Notes under the pieces: model-generated
Told to the model about the DNA's origin: nothing
The model's database searches: none
Seen by the model: only the letters and a program-made list of their open reading frames with translations
Origin: Bacteroidales bacterium
Lineage (GTDB): Bacteria > Bacteroidota > Bacteroidia > Bacteroidales > NBLH01
Length of the DNA stretch: 6,951 nucleotides
Direction of reading: 5' to 3'
NCBI GenBank assembly: GCA_026988445.1
Contig: JALSLF010000578.1
Coordinates: 1-6,951, forward strand
Position numbers and translations under genes: made by a program
Part shown: piece after piece, positions 1 through 4,724 of the stretch
Layout of the letters: every line of letters starts with the position of its first letter
Numbering within the stretch: position 1 is the first letter of the stretch

Positions 1-134
1 GCGGTTATATTATTCAATCTGCCTGTTGTCGGATGAGTTAATCATTTTTTTTCAGAATAACGAATAACGAACACCGGTTAAAAATTTTTGATTTTTTATT
101 TACGGTAAGCTGTTAAACACTTTCAGAAGCAAAA
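1..134. other. Gene-free AT-rich stretch at window edge
   Basis: No gene can be supported here. The first 36 bases read open in plus frame 1 as a short hydrophobic tail ending at TGA (34-36), which could be the C-terminus of a gene entering from the left, but eleven residues are too few to tell. Other frames also stop within about 65 bases. The stretch contains a 7-bp tandem repeat (55-72) and a run A5T5 at 80-89. Confidence 0.5.
55..72. repeat. 7-bp tandem repeat, 2.5 copies
   Basis: GAATAAC occurs twice head to tail (55-61, 62-68) and is followed by GAAC (69-72), which is the start of a third copy. It lies outside any recognised gene. The role is unknown; it may be simple slippage or a protein-binding iteron, and the copy number is too low to favour either. 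Confidence 0.6.
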
Positions 135-158
135 GCACACTGACCGGTTTGTGTGTGC
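131..158 (-). terminator. Terminator-like hairpin downstream of the Mpv17-like gene
   Basis: On the minus strand the sequence GCACAC (158-153) can pair with GTGTGC (140-135) across a 12-nt loop, and the stem is followed at once by TTTTGCTTCT. This resembles a Rho-independent terminator with a short, interrupted U-run. It lies about 150 nt past the stop of the minus-strand gene at 308-835, beyond the large palindrome at 161-302. The stem is only 6 bp, so the call is tentative. Confidence 0.35.
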
Positions 159-160
159 TG

Positions 161-302
161 CGGCAGGGATTGAAGCGGATAGCTCCCGATAGTGAAAAAT
201 ATACAAAACTAAAATTAAAAGAGCGATTGAAATGAGCTCCTTTAAATTTTATAGTTTTGTTATTTTTCATCATCGGGACTATAAGCGTAAAGCCCGTAGC
301 CG
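161..302. repeat. Long imperfect palindrome, about 64-nt arms
   Basis: The left arm (161-224) and right arm (236-302) are imperfect reverse complements around an 11-nt centre (225-235). Paired blocks, from outside in, are CGGC with GCCG, GGG with CCC, GC with GC (175-176/285-286), ATAG with CTAT (bulged C183), TCCCGAT with ATCGGGA, TGAAAAATA with TATTTTTCA, ACAAAACTA with TAGTTTTGT, then AT-rich pairs and GAGC with GCTC. Mismatches and small bulges break the stem. It starts 5 nt beyond the stop codon of the minus-strand gene at 308-835. It could be a transcript-end hairpin, a structured RNA of the kind repeated in Bacteroidota genomes, or a miniature mobile element. There is no U-run right after it on either strand, so a simple terminator is unlikely. 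Copy number in the genome cannot be seen here. Confidence 0.8.
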
Positions 303-307
303 CCCAA

Positions 308-835
308 CTAATTTTTTGATTTGTTATAAAAACCAAGTATTATTCCTAAAACTACCGACCAAACGGCGGCTAAACCAATTTGATATGGGCGCGGGAGCAT
401 AAAAGTTACGGTATGCGCCGGTATCCAAAACCATACCAATGAAAACATGCTTTTGTTAATATTTTTCCAAGTGTTCTGGCACGCAATAAGATTGTCTAAA
501 AAACGGTGAAATATAACCAGAAACAAACCGTATTGAAGGTTCATGCTGGCAGATACGGCAAAAGCACGACCGAATTTTCCGAGTTGAGGAATTAAATGAT
601 GATTTTCTAAACCGCTTACAAATGCTTTGAAACCTACAAATGCATATTTAATAGTAAGCGCTATTATTGCCCATTCAATCATTTTCAGCAAAATAATATT
701 CCACTTATAGGGCAGAAAAATCTTGCCTTGCTGCATCCATTTTGAGATTATATCGCCCAGTGTGCCCAGTATGGCAAATTGCACCATAGCACTGTAAATG
801 GGATAACGGGTAACCAAATCAACGTATGTATTCAT
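308..835 (-). CDS. Integral membrane protein resembling the Mpv17/PMP22 family
   Basis: A 175-residue hydrophobic protein with about four predicted membrane segments (roughly residues 14-32, 48-68, 92-112 and 131-170). The N-terminal block, with YxxLxxRYP at 4-12 and LGDIIS at 26-31, follows the pattern of Mpv17/PMP22 proteins, which begin with a YxxxLxxxP stretch and then a GDxxxQ block. The C-terminal block has FWIPAHTVTFMLP at 136-148, then an AAVWSVVLG segment, matching the family's layout of W-P, F, P, then a W-containing last helix. Mpv17 proteins are mostly known from eukaryotic organelle membranes, where they form or modulate channels; bacterial members are uncharacterised, so no substrate is proposed. 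The ATG at 835 is preceded by a TAnnTTTG box (861-868). It lies 59 nt downstream of another minus-strand membrane gene. It is surely a gene; the family assignment is moderate and rests on pattern matching by eye. Confidence 0.65.
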   Translation of the reverse strand: MNTYVDLVTRYPIYSAMVQFAILGTLGDIISKWMQQGKIFLPYKWNIILLKMIEWAIIALTIKYAFVGFKAFVSGLENHHLIPQLGKFGRAFAVSASMNLQYGLFLVIFHRFLDNLIACQNTWKNINKSMFSLVWFWIPAHTVTFMLPRPYQIGLAAVWSVVLGIILGFYNKSKN

Positions 836-860
836 TGCATAAATTTTATTTAAAATTGTG

Positions 861-868
861 CAAATATA
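861..868 (-). promoter_or_regulatory. Candidate promoter -7 box for the Mpv17-like gene
   Basis: Read on the minus strand this is TATATTTG, a perfect match to the Bacteroidota -7 consensus TAnnTTTG. It lies 25 nt before the ATG at 835. No clear TTG -33 element is visible at the usual distance. It would allow the gene to be transcribed separately from the upstream gene at 895-1581, although cotranscription is equally possible because no terminator is seen between them. Confidence 0.45.
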
Positions 869-894
869 GCTGATGATTTAGTATAATGAAGATG

Positions 895-1581
895 TTAAGA
901 AACAGTTTTTTGGGGCTTATATTTTAAGCTTACGGCTGTTTTGTACAGATAAATTACAATAATGGTCATGAGTGCATGACAAAGAGCAAGATAGTTAAAC
1001 CACGGATGAATGGATATTTGCAGGGCAAAAATTACGGCATCGACCAAACCTATTGCTACGGCAATAAAAAAGAATTTACTGCCGGGATCTTTGGTTTTCA
1101 GATACATAAATATTTGAAGGGGAAGTGCTACAAAGGTAAAACCAAATGCAGAATGAAATTCGACAAAATGAAAATCGAGTGTATATACGGCAATACTAAT
1201 AAAAGTGATTAGTTCAATATTATTTGCCCATTTGAATATTTTGCGTGTTTTTAGGTTTACTTCTTGAACTGCATGAGCAATAAATGCACGCTCCATTAAT
1301 GAAACTGAAATCATACTTATAATCCAGCCCGGAAGTTTCCAATATACATTAACTGCATATAAAAATGCATGCCCCAATAATCCTCCAAGTAAAGTAGCAA
1401 TTCCCATAGTAAAAAAGTGCCACTTAAACATGGTGTACATTCTTCCTTTGAGGTCTTTTCTTTTATGTAAGAGGTATAAGGACACGAAACAAGCGGTGCT
1501 GACCCATAAATCGGTAAAAGTAGCCATAGGCTCCATAATGGTAAGACCGGCAATTTCTATGACTAATTTTTCTGTAATCAT
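895..1581 (-). CDS. Polytopic membrane protein of unknown function (about seven helices)
   Basis: A 228-residue protein, mostly hydrophobic, with about seven membrane segments separated by short basic loops (for example HKRKDLKGR at 39-47). Polar residues sit within or at the ends of helices: E17 and D24 in helix 1, H71 in LLGGLLGHAF, E98, D136 with H138 and H143, and H192 with H202 in HPWFNYLALCHALM of the last helix. A first-helix acid, a mid-protein His and a closing His pair recall the CREST superfamily of membrane hydrolases (alkaline ceramidases, PAQR/hemolysin III). It may also belong to a domain of unknown function such as DUF6962. This is suggestion, not identification. The ATG at 1581 is chosen because the reading frame fills from there, and no Shine-Dalgarno is expected. 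The gene lies upstream of the Mpv17-like gene on the same strand and downstream of a structured intergenic region. Confidence 0.7.
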   Translation of the reverse strand: MITEKLVIEIAGLTIMEPMATFTDLWVSTACFVSLYLLHKRKDLKGRMYTMFKWHFFTMGIATLLGGLLGHAFLYAVNVYWKLPGWIISMISVSLMERAFIAHAVQEVNLKTRKIFKWANNIELITFISIAVYTLDFHFVEFHSAFGFTFVALPLQIFMYLKTKDPGSKFFFIAVAIGLVDAVIFALQISIHPWFNYLALCHALMTIIVIYLYKTAVSLKYKPQKTVS

Positions 1582-1647
1582 TTACGGGAAAAATACTATT
1601 GAGTAATTTAATTTTTTCTCAATTTGATTGAGTTTTAAGAATAGAAA

Positions 1648-1763
1648 AAAGAGGATTTCTAAAAATCTGTGTTACCGGTTTCGAGGTTCAACAATAAATA
1701 AATACGTTTTTTTAAAAAAGAATCTTTTTTTGAACCGATAATTGTTTTTTAGAAAGCCTCTTT
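1648..1763. repeat. Nested inverted repeat, 18-nt arms
   Basis: The arm AAAGAGGATTTCTAAAAA (1648-1665) is complementary to 1746-1763 at 17 of 18 positions; the only mismatch is A1655 with G1756. Inside it GGTTCAA (1685-1691) is complementary to TTGAACC (1730-1736), and the centre holds T7A6 (1707-1719). Such a long match in a 116-bp AT-rich interval is unlikely to be chance. No clear target-site duplication flanks it, which argues mildly against a miniature transposon. Confidence 0.8.
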
Positions 1764-1780
1764 ATTTTGAATTTTAGATT

Positions 1781-1841
1781 TCGGAAACCATTCTCATTAA
1801 TAAATTATAGTCTATAATAACTATCCAAAGCTTGGTTCCGA
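1781..1841. repeat. Second nested inverted repeat
   Basis: TCGGAA-A-CCA (1781-1790) pairs with TGGTTCCGA (1833-1841) over 9 bp with A1787 bulged. The enclosed loop contains the near-perfect dyad ATTATAG-T-CTATAAT (1804-1818). GGTTTC at 1677-1682 could instead pair with GAAACC at 1784-1789, so the two structured blocks have a mutually exclusive alternative pairing. Confidence 0.6.
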
Positions 1842-1850
1842 TTTCTTATC

Positions 1851-1858
1851 CAAATATA
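1851..1858 (-). promoter_or_regulatory. Candidate -7 box upstream of the structured region
   Basis: On the minus strand this reads TATATTTG, a full match to TAnnTTTG. Transcription would start close to 1845, right at the base of the first hairpin (1841-1781). No TTG -33 element stands out, so the promoter is plausible rather than firm. It is the best candidate promoter for the membrane gene starting at 1581, which would then have a leader of about 264 nt. Confidence 0.4.
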
Positions 1859-2117
1859 CAAAAAAAATTTATGCGGTGGTAATGATTTTACACATTTTTT
1901 TGTAGAAATTTAATAAAAAAAACTTTATATACTAGTAAACAATATGTTATACATTTATTTGTTTTCACAGGGAACAAATGAAAGTATAGGACACTGTATA
2001 TCAGGGTACAACACGCACAATAAATTTACAATAAGCTTATATTCAATTAATTAAAAATTTCACAAAACGAACATTATTGAAAAAAAATATTTATTCTTTT
2101 CTAAATGTTAAATTAAA

Positions 2118-2148
2118 TTGTAAAAAGCAGTGGATTTTTATAATTTTG
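2118..2148 (+). promoter_or_regulatory. Promoter for tRNA-Arg (and perhaps acpP)
   Basis: TTG at 2118-2120 and TAATTTTG at 2141-2148 match the Bacteroidota -33 and -7 elements (consensus TTG and TAnnTTTG) with a 20-bp spacer. Transcription would begin near 2153, about 16 nt before the tRNA. As the only full two-element match upstream of the acpP operon, it may also feed acpP by read-through. Confidence 0.65.
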
Positions 2149-2168
2149 CAAACGGCAAAATAAAAAAG

Positions 2169-2241
2169 GGCCCCCTAGTTCAATTGGATAGAATATCAGA
2201 TTCCGGTTCTGACGATATGGGTTCGAGTCCCGTGGGGGTCA
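2169..2241 (+). tRNA. tRNA-Arg (anticodon CCG)
   Basis: All four arms fold. The acceptor stem pairs 2169-2175 with 2234-2240 (one G-T pair), leaving A2241 as discriminator. The D stem is GTTC with GAAT (one G-T pair) and the D-loop has the GG pair (2186-2187). The anticodon stem TCAGA/TCTGA closes the loop TTCCGGT, with CCG at 2203-2205, reading codon CGG. A 4-nt variable loop and a T arm (ATGGG-TTCGAGT-CCCGT) complete it. The 3' CCA is not encoded and must be added after transcription. It lies upstream of acpP on the same strand. Confidence 0.97.
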
Positions 2242-2254
2242 TTAATTATAAGTC

Positions 2255-2286
2255 AAATTAATTGAAAAATGTATTAATTTTTATCA
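2255..2286 (+). terminator. Weak AT-only hairpin after the tRNA
   Basis: AAATTAAT (2255-2262) pairs perfectly with ATTAATTT (2273-2280) across a 10-nt loop, and the right arm runs into TTTTT. Because the stem has no G-C pair, it would be a weak terminator, and read-through from the tRNA into acpP is likely. A competing 7-bp stem (2241-2247 with 2256-2262) starts at the tRNA's last base. Confidence 0.3.
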
Positions 2287-2314
2287 TTTAATTTTTTTTT
2301 TCATTTAATTTATT

Positions 2315-2322
2315 TTTCTTTG
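2315..2322 (+). promoter_or_regulatory. Possible weak -7 box for acpP
   Basis: TTTCTTTG matches TAnnTTTG at five of the six fixed positions, with T for A at the second base. It lies 49 nt before the acpP start. No TTG is found at the -33 position. A dedicated acpP promoter here is possible but poorly supported; the tRNA promoter upstream may drive the operon instead. Confidence 0.25.
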
Positions 2323-2371
2323 CAAATTCAAAACAAGAATTAATTATTTTATTAACTAAATTTTTAGAATT

Positions 2372-2608
2372 ATGTCAGACATTGCATCAAGAGTGAAAGC
2401 TATTATTGTAGACAAGTTAGGTGTTGATGAAAACGAAGTAACTGAATCAGCAAGCTTTACTAATGATCTAGGTGCCGATTCTCTTGACACTGTAGAGTTG
2501 ATCATGGAATTTGAAAAGGAATTCAACATTGCTATTCCTGATGATCAGGCGGAAACTATTGCGACTGTTGGAGACGCAGTTAAGTATATTGAAGCAAACG
2601 TAAAATAG
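2372..2608 (+). CDS. acpP: Acyl carrier protein
   Basis: A 78-residue acidic protein, the usual length for ACP. It carries the prosthetic-group site GADSLDTVEL, in which Ser37 receives 4'-phosphopantetheine from ACP synthase; the attached thiol then holds acyl chains in the cytosol during fatty-acid synthesis. The helix II region after Ser37 (LDTVELIMEFEKEF) is the conserved surface that docks partner enzymes, including FabF encoded next. The ATG at 2372 is preceded by an A-rich stretch without Shine-Dalgarno, as is usual in Bacteroidota. It is followed 95 nt later by fabF, with a terminator-like hairpin between them. No anomaly is seen. Confidence 0.98.
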   Translation: MSDIASRVKAIIVDKLGVDENEVTESASFTNDLGADSLDTVELIMEFEKEFNIAIPDDQAETIATVGDAVKYIEANVK

Positions 2609-2628
2609 TTTTTTACTAGGTCTAAGGT

Positions 2629-2669
2629 GGAGCTGCATATCTTGTGTTAGCTCCCTGTTTTTTTATTTT
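2629..2669 (+). terminator. Terminator or attenuator between acpP and fabF
   Basis: GGAGCT (2629-2634) pairs with AGCTCC (2649-2654) across a 14-nt loop. Three bases later comes a T-tract: seven T at 2658-2664, an A, then four T. This is the layout of a Rho-independent terminator. The downstream genes would then depend on read-through, because I find no good TAnnTTTG box in 2609-2703. Partial termination would give more acpP mRNA than fabF-rnc mRNA, fitting the high cellular demand for ACP. Confidence 0.6.
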
Positions 2670-2703
2670 CTTATATCTTCCACAAAGCTTAAAATACTGT
2701 TTT

Positions 2704-3957
2704 ATGGAATTAAAACGAGTTGTTGTTACCGGAGTTGGAGCAATTACCCCTCTTGGAAAAAATGCCCAAGAATTTTGGGAAGGATTAAAGAATGGAGTAA
2801 GCGGAGCAGCTCCGATTACTCGTTTCGATGCAACAAATTTTAAAACAAAATTTGCTTGCGAAGTAAAAGACTATAATCCTACGGATTATTTTGAGCGCAA
2901 AGAAGCTCGTAAGCTTGATTTGTTTGCTCAATTTGCTTTAATAGCCGCTGATGAAGCTATTAAAGATGCTGACTTACATCAAGAGCGTTTAAACAAAGAC
3001 CGCATTGGTGTTATTTGGGGCTCCGGGATTGGTGGAATTGATACACTAACCCAAGAAGTAAAAAACTATGTAAAAACGGATGAAATTCCTAAATTTAATC
3101 CGTTCTTCATACCTAAAATGATTTCTGATATTGCCGCCGGACATATTTCGATGAAATATGGATATAGAGGACCCAACTTCACAACTGTATCAGCCTGTGC
3201 ATCGGCTACTAATGCGATAATTGACGCATTTAATTATATCCGTTTAGGAAAAGCAGATGCGATGGTTACAGGAGGTTCGGAAGCCTCAGTAAACGAAGCC
3301 GGTGTTGCCGGATTTAATGCAATGCGTGCAATTTCGGTACGAAACGATGACCCTAAAACTGCTTCGCGTCCTTTTGATAGGGATAGAGATGGTTTTGTGA
3401 TGGGTGATGGTGGCGGTGCACTTATTCTTGAAGAATATGAACACGCTAAAAAACGTGGTGCCAAAATATATGCTGAATTAGTTGGTGCAGGTTTATCTGC
3501 TGATGCACATCATTTAACAGCTCCTCACCCCGAAGGTAAAGGTGCAATTTTAGTAATGAATAATGCATTAGAAGATGCAGGTATGAAACCTGAGGAAATT
3601 GATTATATCAATGTACATGGCACTTCTACCCCATTAGGAGATATTGCAGAACCATTAGCTATTAAAGCAGTTTTTGGTGAGCATGCTTATAAGTTAAGTA
3701 TTAGTGCAACCAAATCTATGACCGGGCACTTACTGGGTGCGGCAGGAGCTGTTGAAGCAATTGCTTCTATTTTTGCCATTCAGTACGGAATAATTCCACC
3801 TACGATTAATCAGTTTAATTTTGATGAACGAATTGATAGTAAACTTGATTTTACCTTCAATAGGGCTAAAAAACGAGAAGTGAATGCTGCTTTAAGTAAC
3901 ACTTTTGGTTTTGGTGGTCATAATGCATCCGTTATTTTCAAAAAATATAATATTTAA
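2704..3957 (+). CDS. fabF: 3-oxoacyl-[acyl-carrier-protein] synthase II (KAS II)
   Basis: A 417-residue condensing enzyme of cytosolic type II fatty-acid synthesis; it extends acyl-ACP by two carbons using malonyl-ACP. The Cys-His-His triad is visible: Cys165 in VSACASATNA, His305 in NVHGTSTPLGD and His342 in KSMTGHLLGAAGA, with Lys337 just before the last. The glycine-rich FGFGGHN loop is at 401-407 and the flexible gate loop GLSADAHHLTAPH at 263-275. Length and motif spacing match E. coli FabF (163, 303, 340) with a two-residue offset. The ATG at 2704 is preferred over an in-frame GTG at 2644, which would add 20 hydrophobic residues absent from the family and begin inside the upstream terminator-like hairpin. 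MELKRVVVTG is the expected N-terminus. The rnc gene follows after 5 nt. Confidence 0.98.
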   Translation: MELKRVVVTGVGAITPLGKNAQEFWEGLKNGVSGAAPITRFDATNFKTKFACEVKDYNPTDYFERKEARKLDLFAQFALIAADEAIKDADLHQERLNKDRIGVIWGSGIGGIDTLTQEVKNYVKTDEIPKFNPFFIPKMISDIAAGHISMKYGYRGPNFTTVSACASATNAIIDAFNYIRLGKADAMVTGGSEASVNEAGVAGFNAMRAISVRNDDPKTASRPFDRDRDGFVMGDGGGALILEEYEHAKKRGAKIYAELVGAGLSADAHHLTAPHPEGKGAILVMNNALEDAGMKPEEIDYINVHGTSTPLGDIAEPLAIKAVFGEHAYKLSISATKSMTGHLLGAAGAVEAIASIFAIQYGIIPPTINQFNFDERIDSKLDFTFNRAKKREVNAALSNTFGFGGHNASVIFKKYNI

Positions 3958-3962
3958 AATTT

Positions 3963-4679
3963 GTGCTTCGGATTTTCCCGATAATTAAAATATTATTTCA
4001 TAAAGAGCGGGATCTCCTGAAATCTCTTCGGGAGATTCTTGGCTTTTATCCGAAAAACTTGCAATTGTATAAAATTGCATTTACCCACCGTTCTGCAACC
4101 AAAAATATTAATGGAAAACGCATTAATAACGAACGTCTTGAATTCCTTGGCGATTCCATACTAGATGCTGTTATCAGCGACTTTTTATACCATAAATATC
4201 CGGCAGAAAAAGAAGGTTTTCTTACCGAAATGCGCTCTAAAATTGTAAATGGTGAAAAACTTAAAGAGCTGGCACGACTTACGCATCTTAATGAGTTTAT
4301 TGTTCAAAAGGGTATTACTAAAAGTACCGGTAAAATTCATGAAGATGCTTTTGAAGCGCTAATTGGTGCAATATACTTAGATCAAGGATATTACCGAACT
4401 TATAAATTTGTTAAAACAAGAATTCTTGAGCGTTTTATTGATTTTGATGATTTAGAAGATTTAAACCTTAATTATAAAAGCCAATTAATTGAATGGTCGC
4501 AAAAAATTAAGAAAAAAGTAGTATTCATTTCTGAAGATGATGAAAATGCTCCAAAATGTTTTGTTTCTATTGTAATTTATGATGATGTGGAAATTGGCAA
4601 AGGAACGGGACACTCAAAAAAAGAAGCGGAACAAAATGCTGCAAAAAATGCAATTGACTACTTATTGCATTCTTTCTAA
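3963..4679 (+). CDS. rnc: Ribonuclease III
   Basis: A 238-residue endonuclease that cuts double-stranded RNA, for example in rRNA precursors and antisense duplexes. The N-terminal catalytic domain (about 20-160) has the signature NNERLEFLGDSILD, with E57, E60 and D64, a further acid near E84 (EGFLTEMRS), and D128 and E131 in HEDAFEALIGAIYLD; these correspond to the Mg-binding and catalytic acids of the family. A double-stranded-RNA-binding domain fills 170-237 and ends in the KKEAEQNAAKNAI helix. The start is GTG at 3963: the next in-frame ATG is residue 90, past part of the catalytic site, and an upstream TAA (3948-3950) closes the frame. The N-terminal extension ending in LGFYPKN is typical of Bacteroidota RNase III as I recall it. 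It is 5 nt from fabF, so surely cotranscribed and perhaps translationally coupled. Confidence 0.96.
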   Translation: MLRIFPIIKILFHKERDLLKSLREILGFYPKNLQLYKIAFTHRSATKNINGKRINNERLEFLGDSILDAVISDFLYHKYPAEKEGFLTEMRSKIVNGEKLKELARLTHLNEFIVQKGITKSTGKIHEDAFEALIGAIYLDQGYYRTYKFVKTRILERFIDFDDLEDLNLNYKSQLIEWSQKIKKKVVFISEDDENAPKCFVSIVIYDDVEIGKGTGHSKKEAEQNAAKNAIDYLLHSF

Positions 4680-4689
4680 AAAAAATATG

Positions 4690-4697
4690 TAAATTTG
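4690..4697 (+). promoter_or_regulatory. Possible internal promoter for the IPExxxVDY gene
   Basis: TAAATTTG is a full match to TAnnTTTG. A TTG at 4665-4667, inside the end of rnc, lies 22 bp upstream, slightly long for the -33 spacing. Transcription would start near 4702, inside the palindrome at 4700-4713, leaving a leader of about 23 nt before the TTG start. AT-rich sequence makes chance matches common, so support is modest. Confidence 0.35.
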
Positions 4698-4699
4698 GT

Positions 4700-4713
4700 G
4701 CTAAAATTTTAGC
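4700..4713. repeat. 14-bp perfect palindrome in the rnc/IPExxxVDY gap
   Basis: GCTAAAATTTTAGC is a perfect palindrome, 11 nt before the TTG start codon of the next gene. As RNA it could form a 5-bp hairpin with an AATT loop. It has no following T-tract, so it is not a terminator. It could be an operator site for a dimeric regulator or a translation-modulating hairpin, and is placed where either would act on the downstream gene. Confidence 0.6.
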
Positions 4714-4724
4714 ATTACTGAAAA

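Larger units (their letters stand above)
1645..1845 (-). ncRNA. Candidate structured RNA or 5' leader (unnamed)
   Basis: A minus-strand transcript starting just after the -7 box at 1851-1858 would begin near 1845. It would fold at once into a stem 1841-1833 with 1790-1781 (9 bp, one bulged A) enclosing the dyad ATTATAG-T-CTATAAT (1804-1818). It would next form a long stem 1763-1746 with 1665-1648 (17 of 18 positions paired) enclosing a second 7-bp stem (TTGAACC 1730-1736 with GGTTCAA 1685-1691). The outer stem ends in T6 (1650-1645), as in a Rho-independent terminator. This gives either a free-standing RNA of about 200 nt or a terminating leader of the membrane gene starting at 1581. The 116-nt outer hairpin is near the size I recall for the 6S-Flavo RNA, but I cannot confirm a match. 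A plus-strand transcript is also possible, because the same hairpin is followed by TTTATTTTG on that strand. Confidence 0.35.
1582..2168. other. 587-bp intergenic region with RNA-like structure
   Basis: No protein-coding gene is supported between the minus-strand membrane gene and the tRNA. It contains two nested inverted repeats (1648-1763 and 1781-1841), a minus-strand TAnnTTTG box (1851-1858), a 7-bp hairpin (ATTTGTT 1957-1963 with AACAAAT 1973-1979) and the tRNA promoter (2118-2148). The longest plus-strand reading frame I noticed (1944-2054, 36 codons) looks random. The rest (about 1860-2110) is very AT-rich with no recognised signal. Confidence 0.6.

Noticed and set aside
100..336. Minus-strand 78-codon frame across the large palindrome
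   Set aside because: It overlaps the 3' end of the Mpv17-like gene and reads through the inverted repeat; composition looks non-coding.
976..1553. Open frames on both strands overlapping the gene at 895-1581 (976-1212 plus, 1317-1553 minus)
   Set aside because: They are other-frame readings of the membrane-protein gene, with no family features.
1648..1763. Miniature inverted-repeat transposon
   Set aside because: The ends are inverted repeats, but no target-site duplication is visible and no second copy exists in this window. Kept instead as an RNA structure candidate; a genome-wide copy search could reverse this.
1944..2054. Plus-strand 36-codon frame starting at an ATG
   Set aside because: Random-looking composition, no promoter at a fitting distance and no recognisable motif; length is within chance for this base composition.
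2644..2703. N-terminal extension of FabF from an in-frame GTG
   Set aside because: It adds 20 hydrophobic residues unlike FabF proteins and begins inside a terminator-like hairpin. The ATG at 2704 gives the standard N-terminus.
3234..3464. Minus-strand frame inside fabF
   Set aside because: It lies wholly antisense to conserved fabF codons and has a low-complexity Ser/Pro/Arg composition; a shadow of the real gene.
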